From the NCBI GenBank assembly GCA_903898785.1, contig CAIUGU010000142.1:24795-88794 (forward strand): 64,000 bases of DNA, read 5' to 3'. Origin of the DNA: an uncultured Pseudomonadota bacterium (GTDB lineage Bacteria; Pseudomonadota; Gammaproteobacteria; Steroidobacterales; Steroidobacteraceae). The translations under genes and the position numbers were made by a program. Within the stretch, counting starts at the first letter, position 1. Every line of letters starts with the position of its first letter. Shown piece after piece: positions 45,581 to 54,030 of this stretch. Under the pieces are notes generated by a model that was given only the letters and a program-made list of their open reading frames with translations, made no database searches and was not told where the DNA came from.

Positions 45581-47511
45581 GCGGACTCTTCCTCGCTGGC
45601 TTCGGCAGCGACGGCGGCTTCGTACTGTTCGGCTGCCGCAAGCCAGGCCTCCTCGGTGGAGGCGATCTGCGCCGCGAGCTGTCGACCGGTCTCCAGCAGT
45701 TTCAGCAGTTCCGCCTTTGCGTCCTGCGCATACAGTCCCGGGTCCGCGAGCGCCGCTTCGTTGGCAGCCTGCTTCGCGCTCAGCTTCGCGAGTTCCTGTT
45801 CCAGCCGGGACGCCTCCGCCTTGAAGCCGCCCAAGCGCTGGCGGCGTGCGGCATCGTCACGCTTGCGCTGCTTGCGCGCATCCGCGCTTTGCACCCGGGT
45901 CGCCGGATCCGCAGGCGCGTTGCCGGTGACGCGCTCGGACTCCTGCAGCCTGGCGTAGTCGTCGAGGTCGCCGTCGAAGACGCGCGCGCGTCCGTCCGCA
46001 ACCCGGTACAGCTCGTCGGCCACCGTGCGCAGCAGATGGCGGTCATGCGAGACGACCACGACTGCGCCGTCGTAGTCCTGCAGCGCGACCGTCAGCGCCT
46101 GGCGCATTTCAAGGTCGAGGTGGTTCGTGGGTTCGTCGAGCAGCAGCAGGTTGGGCCTCTGGTAACTGACGAGCGCCAGCACCAGGCGCGCCTTTTCACC
46201 ACCGGAAAACGGCGCAACCGCTTCGAAGACCCGGTCGCCCTGGAACCCGAAGCCCGCGAGGTAATTCCGCAGGTCCTGCTCCGTGGCGCGGTCTTCCAGC
46301 TTCTTCGAGAGCTGGCGCAGGTGGTCCATCGGCGACTCCTGCGGAAAGAGCTGCTCCATCTGGTGCTGCGCGAAATAGCCGATGCGCAGGTCGCGTGCTT
46401 CGGTGCGCTTGCCGGTGGAGCCCTGCAGTTCCCCGGCCAGCAGCTTCATCAGCGTCGACTTGCCCGCACCGTTGCGGCCGAGCAGGGCGATACGGTCCCC
46501 GGGCGACAGCGTCAGCGAGACCTTCTGCAGGATCGTCCTGTCGCCGTAGCCGACGGACTGTCCGTCGATCGCGAGCAGCGGGCGCGGCAGCTTCTCGGGC
46601 GCCCGCAGCGAGAACTCGAACGGCGAATCGACATGCGCGGGGGCGATGCGCTGCATGCGCTCGAGGGCCTTCAGCCGGCTCTGCGCCTGCGTGGCCTTGG
46701 TGGCCTTGGCACGGAAGCGCTCGACGAAGGACATCATGTGCGCGATCTCGCGCTGCTGCCGCTCGTACAGCGTCTGCTGCTGGCTCAGCTGCTCGACGCG
46801 CTGCGTCTCGAAGTCGGAGTAGTTGCCTGTGTACAGCCGCGCCGCGCCCTGCTCGATGTTGACAATGCGCGTCACGATGCGGTCGAGGAACTCGCGGTCG
46901 TGCGAGATCAGCAGCAGCGTCCCCGGGAACTCGCGCAGCCACTCCTCCAGCCACACGATGGCATCGAGGTCCAGGTGGTTCGTCGGCTCGTCGAGCAGCA
47001 TGAGGTCGCAGCGGCACATCAGTGCCTGCGCGAGGTTGAGGCGCACGCGCCAGCCTCCCGAGAAGTCCGTGACCGGACGCGTTTCGTCGGCGGCCGAAAA
47101 GCCGAGTCCATGCATCAGGCGGCCCGCGCGGCTGCGGGCGTCGTAGCCGCCGATGGCGGCGTAGTGGCCATGAAGTTCCGCCACCTTGATGCCGTCGTCG
47201 CGCGCTTCCGCCTTTCCTATCGCCGCCTCGACGGTGCGCAGTTCGCTGTCGCCGTCCAGCACGAACTCGATGGCCTGACGGTCGGTGGCCGGCAGTTCCT
47301 GCGCGACATAGCCGATCACGAGGTTGCCCGGCTTCTCGAAGCTGCCCGCATCGGGCTGCAGCTCGCCGCGCATCATCGCGAGCAGGCTCGACTTGCCGCT
47401 GCCGTTCACGCCGGTGAGGCCGACCTTCTCGCCGCGGAACAGGTTGAAGGTGGCGCCGGAGAACAGCAACCGCGAGCCGCGGCGCAGGGCAACGTCGGAG
47501 AAATTCAGCAT
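45577..47511 (-). CDS. ABC-F ATPase (YheS/Uup-like ribosome factor)
   Basis: 644-residue soluble protein with two ABC domains: Walker A GVNGSGKSS and GRNGAGKST, signatures FSGGWRVRLNLAQAL and FSGGEKARLVLAL, and DEPTNHLD in both. The interdomain linker (about 240-300) and the basic C-terminal coiled coil (about 540-640) match ABC-F translation factors of the YheS group. It acts on stalled ribosomes rather than on transport. Confidence 0.93.
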   Translation of the reverse strand: MLNFSDVALRRGSRLLFSGATFNLFRGEKVGLTGVNGSGKSSLLAMMRGELQPDAGSFEKPGNLVIGYVAQELPATDRQAIEFVLDGDSELRTVEAAIGKAEARDDGIKVAELHGHYAAIGGYDARSRAGRLMHGLGFSAADETRPVTDFSGGWRVRLNLAQALMCRCDLMLLDEPTNHLDLDAIVWLEEWLREFPGTLLLISHDREFLDRIVTRIVNIEQGAARLYTGNYSDFETQRVEQLSQQQTLYERQQREIAHMMSFVERFRAKATKATQAQSRLKALERMQRIAPAHVDSPFEFSLRAPEKLPRPLLAIDGQSVGYGDRTILQKVSLTLSPGDRIALLGRNGAGKSTLMKLLAGELQGSTGKRTEARDLRIGYFAQHQMEQLFPQESPMDHLRQLSKKLEDRATEQDLRNYLAGFGFQGDRVFEAVAPFSGGEKARLVLALVSYQRPNLLLLDEPTNHLDLEMRQALTVALQDYDGAVVVVSHDRHLLRTVADELYRVADGRARVFDGDLDDYARLQESERVTGNAPADPATRVQSADARKQRKRDDAARRQRLGGFKAEASRLEQELAKLSAKQAANEAALADPGLYAQDAKAELLKLLETGRQLAAQIASTEEAWLAAAEQYEAAVAAEASEEESA

Positions 47512-47568
47512 GGGCTAGTCGTCGGGAGTCGGGAATCGAGCGGCGCCCTGGGCTCGCCGCGTCCGGCT

Positions 47569-49623
47569 TCAGGCAAACAGGCGATGCACGTTGCCGCGAC
47601 CGCTTTCCTGCCGGGTGATGAGCTCGAGGAAATCATCCGCACTCATGGCGTCGCCGAACAGGCGGCCCTGCGCGAAGTGGCAGCCGCGGCTGCGCAGGAA
47701 GTTGAACTGTTCCTCGTTCTCGACGCCTTCGGCAATGACCTCCATGTCGAGGCTCTTGCCCATGTCGATGATCGTGCGCACGATCGTGGCGTCGTCGGAG
47801 TCGATGGCCGCATCGCGCACGAACGACTGGTCGATCTTGAGCGTGCCGATCGGGAACTGCTGCAGGGCGGACAGCGACGAGTAGCCCGTGCCGAAGTCGT
47901 CGATCGACAGGTGCAGGCCCATCGCGTACAGCTCGTTCAGCAGTTTGACCGTCCGCTTCGCATCCATCATCAGCGTCGTCTCGGTGATCTCGAGCTCGAA
48001 GCACGTCGGCGACACGTCGTGGTCCTTGAAGACCGAGCGGCATTGCGTGATGAAGCTCGCCTGCTTGAGCTGCTTCAGCGACAGGTTGATGGACACGCGG
48101 CCGGGGTTCGCTACCTGGTCCTGCCACTTGCGGTAGTCGGAGCAGACGCGGCCCATGACCCACTGGCCGATCTCGAGGATCAGGTTCGTTTCCTCAGCCA
48201 GCGGAATGAACTGCGACGGTGCGATGTCGCCGTAGCCCGGCAGGCGCCAGCGCAGCAGCGCTTCCGCGCCGACGATGTGCCCGTTGCGCAGGTCCACTTT
48301 CGGCTGGTACTGGATCATCAGCTCGTCGCGCTCCAGCGCACGGCGCAGCCGGCTCTTCAGCATGAGCCGCTCGACCGCGGCCGCATTCATCTCGGGCGTG
48401 TACAGCGCATAGCTGTTCCCGCCGTTCTGCTTCGCGTGGTACATCGCCGCGTCCGCCGTGCGGATCAGGTCGATGACGTTCTCGGCATCCTTGGGGCAGA
48501 ACGCGATGCCGATGCTGGCCGTGAGGATCAGCTCGTGCTGCTGCACGTAGAACGGCTTGCCGACCTCGGTGAGCACGAGGCGCGCGAGGTCCACGGCCTG
48601 GGTGCGTTCTTCCTCACCCTGTGAAAGGGCCTCCTCGATGAACAGCGCGAACTCGTCGCCTGCAAGCCGGCCGACGACGGCTTCCTTCGGCACGATGCGC
48701 GTGAGGCGTTCGCTCAGGATCTCGAGCGTGCGATCGCCTGCGGCATGGCCGAACGTATCGTTGATTTCCTTGAACTGGTCCATGTCGAGGTACAGCAGCG
48801 CGATGCCGCTCTCGGCCTTGCGCGTGCGAGCGATGGCCTGCTGCAGCATGTGCTGGAACTGCATGCGGTTCGGGATCTTGGTCAGCGCGTCGTAGCGGGC
48901 GAGGTAACGGATGCGACGCTCGGCGCGCTTGCGGTCCGTGATGTCGCGGACGACGAAGATCGCGCCCTGGAACTGCGGGTCGTCGGCGGCGAGCGGCGCG
49001 CCCGAGAACGACACCGGGATCGTCTGCCCGTTATGAGTCAGGATCACGGTCTCGCCGGCGTCCGTGACGGCCGTGTCCATCGAGAACGCGCTGCGCTCCT
49101 GTTCGGCGATCAGTGTCTTCAGCGGCTGGCCGACGAGTTCCTTCTCGGTGTAGCCGAAGAGCCGCACGCCGGCATCGTTGATCTTCTTGATGACGCCTTC
49201 GGGCGACGTCACGAGGACCGCATCGTTCATCGAGTTGAGTACGGTGGTCAGGTAGTTGGTCGTGATCGTCGTCTGGCGCAGCTTCTGCCGCATGGCGTCG
49301 AGCGCGGTCTCGAGCTCTGCGGTCTGGTCGAGGCTCGAAACCTCGAGCGGTCGCGAATAGTCGCCTTCGCCGATGCGCTCCGCAGTGCGGATCAGCGCGG
49401 TAATGGGTCGCTCCATGCGGCGTGCAAGCAGACAGGAGACGCTCACGCCGAGGGCCGTCAGCATCAGGCCGCCGCCGGTCAGGATCCACAGCCATCGCTG
49501 GAACTCGTTGGGAGGTGCGGCGCGGTAGTCCAGGTAGAAACCGATGACGAGGATGGCCGTCACGAGCAGCCCCCCGCCGGCCGCGGCGGCAAGGTACTTC
49601 GCTTTGATGCCACACGATTTCAT
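47569..49623 (-). CDS. PAS-GGDEF-EAL cyclic-di-GMP protein
   Basis: 684 residues. Two membrane segments (about 9-28 and 43-65) with a short periplasmic loop, HAMP (68-120), PAS (128-245), GGDEF (250-415) and EAL (425-680). The cyclase signature reads AGDEF instead of GGDEF, a tolerated variant; the phosphodiesterase half has EALLRW, DDFGTGYSSL and KIDQSF, all consistent with activity. ATG at 49623 fits the anchor; upstream residues are not supported. Input signal unknown. Confidence 0.93.
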   Translation of the reverse strand: MKSCGIKAKYLAAAAGGGLLVTAILVIGFYLDYRAAPPNEFQRWLWILTGGGLMLTALGVSVSCLLARRMERPITALIRTAERIGEGDYSRPLEVSSLDQTAELETALDAMRQKLRQTTITTNYLTTVLNSMNDAVLVTSPEGVIKKINDAGVRLFGYTEKELVGQPLKTLIAEQERSAFSMDTAVTDAGETVILTHNGQTIPVSFSGAPLAADDPQFQGAIFVVRDITDRKRAERRIRYLARYDALTKIPNRMQFQHMLQQAIARTRKAESGIALLYLDMDQFKEINDTFGHAAGDRTLEILSERLTRIVPKEAVVGRLAGDEFALFIEEALSQGEEERTQAVDLARLVLTEVGKPFYVQQHELILTASIGIAFCPKDAENVIDLIRTADAAMYHAKQNGGNSYALYTPEMNAAAVERLMLKSRLRRALERDELMIQYQPKVDLRNGHIVGAEALLRWRLPGYGDIAPSQFIPLAEETNLILEIGQWVMGRVCSDYRKWQDQVANPGRVSINLSLKQLKQASFITQCRSVFKDHDVSPTCFELEITETTLMMDAKRTVKLLNELYAMGLHLSIDDFGTGYSSLSALQQFPIGTLKIDQSFVRDAAIDSDDATIVRTIIDMGKSLDMEVIAEGVENEEQFNFLRSRGCHFAQGRLFGDAMSADDFLELITRQESGRGNVHRLFA

Positions 49624-49654
49624 GCGGGCATCATAACCGGTACGATGCCTGCCG

Positions 49655-50329
49655 ATGAACGAACTCGAGATAACGGGTCGCGCCCGCACGCACATCGTCG
49701 CGCTCGACTCCCCCCGTTGTGCGCTGCATTACGAAGTGGTCGCGGCGTTCCTCGCCATGCGGGATGCGGCGGCCCTCGACGGAATCGACCTGCAGGCGGC
49801 CTCGAGTTTTCGCGATTTCGACCAGCAGGTGGCCATCTGGAACGCCAAATGGTGTGGCGAGCGGCCGCTGCTCGATCGCCGGGGACAGCCGCTCGATCCT
49901 GCGTCCCTGCCGGAGGCCGAGCGGGTCGACGCGATCCTGTGCTGGTCCGCCGTTCCGGGCGGCAGCCGCCATCACTGGGGGTCGGACATCGATGTCATCG
50001 ATCGCGCCGCGCTCGGACCGGGCTACAAGGTACAGCTCGTCGAACAGGAGTACCGCCCGGACGGGGTGTTTGCGGGCCTGACCCGCTGGCTGGACGCCAA
50101 CATGCGCCGTTTCGGCTTCTTCCGCCCGTTCCGCGAGGACCGGGGCGGCGTCAGCCCCGAGCCGTGGCACCTGAGCTACGCGCCGGTATCGCTGCCCGCC
50201 ATCGAGCTGCTGGATCTGTCTGTCCTGCGGCGTGCCATCGAAGGCAGCGCCCTCGCGTGCAAGGCACAGGTGCTGTCGCGCCTGCCTGAAATCTATACGC
50301 GGTTCGTGCTGGCAATCGATCCGCCTTGA
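49655..50329 (+). CDS. M15 family D-Ala-D-Ala carboxypeptidase (VanY type)
   Basis: 224 residues, zinc peptidase of peptidoglycan. SSFRDFDQQ, zinc ligands His106 and Asp113 in SRHHWGSDIDV, and the third His172 in EPWHLSY with Glu169. No signal peptide is visible, so the site may be cytoplasmic or export is non-classical. Divergent from the GGDEF/EAL gene by 31 bases. Confidence 0.88.
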   Translation: MNELEITGRARTHIVALDSPRCALHYEVVAAFLAMRDAAALDGIDLQAASSFRDFDQQVAIWNAKWCGERPLLDRRGQPLDPASLPEAERVDAILCWSAVPGGSRHHWGSDIDVIDRAALGPGYKVQLVEQEYRPDGVFAGLTRWLDANMRRFGFFRPFREDRGGVSPEPWHLSYAPVSLPAIELLDLSVLRRAIEGSALACKAQVLSRLPEIYTRFVLAIDPP

Positions 50330-50401
50330 TTGCCGTCGGGACGGCTGCTGCCCGGACCGGCAATTGACAGGGCCTGGAGCGAGGCGCGCCGGGGCTTGAT
50401 G

Positions 50402-50433
50402 CCTACCGGGGCAGGATTGCCTGCGCCGGTAGG
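50402..50433. terminator. hairpin between convergent genes
   Basis: Two stacked stems, CCTACCGG/CCGGTAGG and GCAGG/CCTGC with a 4-base loop and one internal mismatch. The CCTACCGG motif echoes the hairpin-module repeats at 17334 and 30581. Confidence 0.55.
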
Positions 50434-50440
50434 TGCCCAA

Positions 50441-51271
50441 TCACTGGATCGGCTTGCAGGGCGCAGGCGCCCATTTCGAGCCGTCCCTTTCACGGCGGAA
50501 GTGCGTGCTGGTGACGTATTGCTGGGCCAGGTACATCGGGTCATCGACCAGCGTGGTGACCGCCAGCCATTCCTGGCCGTCTTCCAGCTTGAACTGGTCG
50601 TAGAACTCCGTGACCTTGGCATTCGCGCTGTAGGGGACGCCATTCCGGCGCAGCCAGCCCGCGACGAGATCGGTCGTCACCACCTGGAGTGTGGCGCCGC
50701 CGGTGGGCGGCGGTACACCGCGCAGCGGGCTCCGCAGCGGTAACTGCCAGAGCGCCGCAGAGTAGCCCTGCAGGCTCTTGGCGTTCCCGGCAGGGGCCGG
50801 CTTGTTGAAGATGAAGCGCCGCGTCTGCTGGCCCGCGTCCGTCTCCACCTTGAGCACGTCGTCGGATTCCCAGCTGACGCGAAGCCGCGTCGGCATCCGC
50901 ATCAGTGCGGCCGCGCCGTAGGCCTTGCACGACCCATCCTCGGCGGGATTCCATTCGCTGGTGACCTTGCGGCCTTCCGGGTTCATCGGCAGGCTGGTCA
51001 CGTCGCCCTTCGGGGGCGTCACCATCCGGTACATCCAGTCTTCGGTCACGACCGAGACCCAGTACCCTGTCATGTCGAATGGGGCATCGGCCTTGCCCTG
51101 CGGAGGCGTCGGCGGTGCGGCGCGTGCTGCCGTGGAATTGGGTGTCGGCGGCTGCGGCGGGGCCTGGCCTGCCGTTGCCGCAATGACCACCAGCGAGAGC
51201 CCGCAGAACACGGCGCTCCGTGCTGCGTTCAACCAGGTGCGCGAAGTGCGGCGCTTGGATTGGGTATGCAT
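50441..51271 (-). CDS. secreted protein of unknown function, distant family member
   Basis: 276 residues with an N-terminal export segment (about 17-36) and a Pro/Ala linker. MTGYWVSVVTEDWMYRM opens the mature domain, with YGAAALMRMP and GWLRRNGVPYSANAKVTEFYD later. It looks like a remote relative of the proteins at 40101 and 52380. ATG at 51271 has GGAGG 9 bases upstream. It lies 2 bases after the metallo-hydrolase stop, so it is cotranscribed. Confidence 0.75.
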   Translation of the reverse strand: MHTQSKRRTSRTWLNAARSAVFCGLSLVVIAATAGQAPPQPPTPNSTAARAAPPTPPQGKADAPFDMTGYWVSVVTEDWMYRMVTPPKGDVTSLPMNPEGRKVTSEWNPAEDGSCKAYGAAALMRMPTRLRVSWESDDVLKVETDAGQQTRRFIFNKPAPAGNAKSLQGYSAALWQLPLRSPLRGVPPPTGGATLQVVTTDLVAGWLRRNGVPYSANAKVTEFYDQFKLEDGQEWLAVTTLVDDPMYLAQQYVTSTHFRRERDGSKWAPAPCKPIQ

Positions 51272-51273
51272 CG

Positions 51274-52332
51274 TCATCTTCCTCCACCGCCGTTGGCCGC
51301 TTCCTTCAGCTGCTTGTAGACGGTCTCTATGAACATGTCCGTCGTCCAGAAGCCGGTCGTCGAGCCGTAGCGGCCGTCGTAGTCGAGCGTGGGCCGGGCC
51401 GCCTTCACCTGCTCGATCGTCATGCCCTTCGCCACCATGCTCTGGATGCGGTTGCGGATGATGGTGATCATGTCGCGATAGTCGAAGACGTCCGATTCGT
51501 CGCCCACGCGCCCGTGGCCCGGGATGATCATCGTGCCGCCTTCCTCGTTGATGTCCGGGATCGCGATGTCGACCAGCTTGTTGAGGCCGGCGATGATGCC
51601 GTTGATGTGCCCGCCGCGCGCGACATCGATGAATGGATAGCCGTTGGCGTTCCAGATGTCGCCGGCGCTGACGACATCGGAGCTGCGGAAGAAGACGAAG
51701 GTGTCCGCATCCGTGTGGGCCGTCGGCTGGTGCAGCAGCTCGATGCCCTCGCCGTTGAAGTAGATCTCGTACTTCTCGCCCGTGTAGTACTCGGTCGGCC
51801 AGTTGGCCTTGGCGGTTTCCTGCGGCGTGCCCTCGGCCCTGAGCAGGTTGAACTGCACGTTCTCGTGGGCAATCATCGTCGCGCCCTTCATGCCCTCGGG
51901 GTTGTCGTTGCGCTCGTTGCCGCCGAAGACCTTCGAGCCGTACTTGCCGACGGCGTAGTTGCCGCCGATGTGGTCCTCGTGCGCATGCGTGTTGAGGATG
52001 AAGCGCAGCGGCTTGTTGCCCGCCAGCTTGCGGACCTCGGCGATGATCTTTTCCCCCATCTGCGCGTACTGCGTGTCCACGAGCAGCACGCCCTCGTCGC
52101 CGATCTGCACCGTCACGTTGCCGCCGGCGCCCTGGAGGACCCAGATGTTGCCCTTGACGTGCTTCGACCGGACCTGCACGGCGGAAAAGTCGGGCTGTGC
52201 AGGGGGCTGCGCGGCGGGTGCGGCACGGCGTGGCGGCTGCGCGGCCAGCGATGACCCGGCGACGAGCACTCCCAGTACTGCTGCGGCGAGCAGCGCTTTG
52301 CCACCTGTCCGCTGCGAGAAGCTGTTACCCAT
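51274..52332 (-). CDS. exported metallo-beta-lactamase-fold hydrolase
   Basis: 352 residues: signal peptide to about 31, then an MBL fold with THAHEDHIGG (H-x-H-x-D-H), the second-shell HTDADT, SAGDIWNANGYPF and IIPGHGR. Resembles subclass-B3-like or quinoprotein-relay SoxH-type hydrolases; substrate unknown. ATG at 52332 has GGAG 8 bases upstream. An alternative ATG at 52380 overlaps the upstream stop (TGATG) and would be coupled. Flanked by two secreted unknowns. Confidence 0.87.
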   Translation of the reverse strand: MGNSFSQRTGGKALLAAAVLGVLVAGSSLAAQPPRRAAPAAQPPAQPDFSAVQVRSKHVKGNIWVLQGAGGNVTVQIGDEGVLLVDTQYAQMGEKIIAEVRKLAGNKPLRFILNTHAHEDHIGGNYAVGKYGSKVFGGNERNDNPEGMKGATMIAHENVQFNLLRAEGTPQETAKANWPTEYYTGEKYEIYFNGEGIELLHQPTAHTDADTFVFFRSSDVVSAGDIWNANGYPFIDVARGGHINGIIAGLNKLVDIAIPDINEEGGTMIIPGHGRVGDESDVFDYRDMITIIRNRIQSMVAKGMTIEQVKAARPTLDYDGRYGSTTGFWTTDMFIETVYKQLKEAANGGGGR

Positions 52333-52379
52333 GAATGATGCTCCAACGAGATTCTTGAGGCCTGGTAAGGCGGTGTTCA

Positions 52380-53261
52380 TCAGCGCGCACGCGCCTTCAC
52401 TTCCTGCAGCTTCTTCTGGAATTCCGGCAGGAGCGTATCGGGGCCGCCCTGGATCATCTCGATCGGCAGGCCGACCGACTCCGCGAACTCCTTGCTCGCC
52501 GTGCGTTCGCCCAGTTCGCCGTGGGGGATCAGCCCGGCTTCGCGCGGCACTTCGATGGCGTAGCGGCACGGATACGGCGTCATCGTGCCGTTCGGCTGGT
52601 AACGGAAGTTGTTGGTGTGCACGTACGGTTCGCTCAGGTACACCGGGTCCGCCACGATGGATACGTGCATCAGCACGTCGCCGTGGCGGTGGAAGCGGTC
52701 GACCAGCGTGGCGCGATCGCTGACCACCACGCCGCTGCGGCGGATGTACGACGACTTGAGGTGCGTGGTCTTGCCGACGAGGTACTGGCCTTCCCACTTG
52801 GCCGTAGAGAAGCCCTGCCAGGTGTGCGGCGTCATGTCGTCCGGGTGCGGGCGGCCGTCCACCCAGAACTTGCGCTCCGGGCCGCCGGCCCATTGCTGGC
52901 GGGTATTGATGCTGAGGAGGTCCTGCGAACGCTCGTCGCGGTCGTGCCACATGCGCATCGCGCCCACGGCGCGGAAGCCGTAGAACGCCGGGTGCGGCTT
53001 GCACTGGTGCTCGGGCACCGTCAGCAGGCTGGGATCCCAGGTATCGGCCCGCAGCCGGCCCGCTTCATTGAGGGGGATGCCCGTGTAGTCGCCTGCGGGC
53101 GGGCCCTGGCCGCGCTCGAGGTTGTCCTCGTGGAAGATCGGGAACCAGTACCCGTCGAACGTGGCTGCCTGAGCATTGGCCTGCTGGTTGGCCAGCAGGC
53201 AGAACAGGAAGACGGCTGCGGCGCTCGCTGCCAGCACACGCCTGAAGAACTCGCTGATCAT
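52380..53261 (-). CDS. secreted protein of unknown function, family member 2
   Basis: 293 residues with signal peptide to about 31 (ANAQAAT). Paralogue of the protein at 40101-40985: shares HEDNLERGQGP, WDPSLLT, QCKPHP, GFSTAKWEG, TTHLKSSYIRRSGV and SDRATL in the same order. Upstream partner of the metallo-hydrolase in a three-gene run. No known domain. Confidence 0.78.
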   Translation of the reverse strand: MISEFFRRVLAASAAAVFLFCLLANQQANAQAATFDGYWFPIFHEDNLERGQGPPAGDYTGIPLNEAGRLRADTWDPSLLTVPEHQCKPHPAFYGFRAVGAMRMWHDRDERSQDLLSINTRQQWAGGPERKFWVDGRPHPDDMTPHTWQGFSTAKWEGQYLVGKTTHLKSSYIRRSGVVVSDRATLVDRFHRHGDVLMHVSIVADPVYLSEPYVHTNNFRYQPNGTMTPYPCRYAIEVPREAGLIPHGELGERTASKEFAESVGLPIEMIQGGPDTLLPEFQKKLQEVKARAR

Positions 53262-53444
53262 GGCCCTGAACCCCCGCGGACAGTAGATGACGACCCAGCT
53301 GATGCAACGCTCTCGCGATCCCCGGCTGCGGCGCGCAGTCCTTCGCAATGACGCGAACGGTCAGGGAGCGCCGCCTCGGAAACCCCTGCTTACCCAATAC
53401 GCGCCTGCCAACGGAATCCTCACATCGGCGCGGGCAGGGGTTCC

Positions 53445-54002
53445 CTAGGGGGTTTCCACTTTACACAGGGCGCACAGCGGCCAGTAGTGCTTTTCCACCC
53501 TGCGCATCTGTGCAACCTGGTCCTGCTCGAAGTACCGAGTGAGCGCCGCGGCCGCGGGACCCTCATTGAAGCCGAAACCCGCGATCCGGACATGCGTCAT
53601 CTCGGCGCCGAGCGGCGCGAAATAGACGATCGACCACGTGTTGGCGAACGCGCCCGCATCGGGGAAGCCCGCAGGGGCCTGGCGGACGCGCAGCGACAAC
53701 AGCCGCTGCGGCTCGTAAGCGATGATCTCGCTGACCGTCGTGCCCGCGTCGCCCAGGGTTCCCTTCGGATCCGGCTGCACGCGCAAGAGCCCGCCCATCT
53801 TGAGATCCACTGCGGACTGCGCGACGCCGACGGATGCGTACCCCTCGCGAGTGGCAAAAGCCTGCCAGACGGTGGCGAGCGGGGCATTGATGATGGCTTC
53901 TGCCACCAGCGGCTCGGCAGCCTCGGCCCGCTGGGGCGACAGCGATACCAGGCAGCCCGTGGCGAGCAGGGCCAACGTCAGGTTACGTGCGAATGCGGTC
54001 AT
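53445..54002 (-). CDS. exported SRPBCC/AHSA1-type protein
   Basis: 185 residues: signal peptide to about 29 (AEAAEP), then a START-like helix-grip domain (APLATVWQAFATREGY, GGLLRVQPDPKG, FANTWSIVYFAPL). Such domains bind lipids or hydrophobic ligands. It follows tamB with a 28-base gap on the same strand. Confidence 0.82.
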   Translation of the reverse strand: MTAFARNLTLALLATGCLVSLSPQRAEAAEPLVAEAIINAPLATVWQAFATREGYASVGVAQSAVDLKMGGLLRVQPDPKGTLGDAGTTVSEIIAYEPQRLLSLRVRQAPAGFPDAGAFANTWSIVYFAPLGAEMTHVRIAGFGFNEGPAAAALTRYFEQDQVAQMRRVEKHYWPLCALCKVETP

Positions 54003-54030
54003 GCTGTTTCCCCGAAAAAGACTCGCGGCT

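Noticed and set aside
45889-48624. 911-codon open frame on the plus strand
   Set aside because: Runs antisense across both the ABC-F and the GGDEF/EAL genes, crossing their boundary; no family features.
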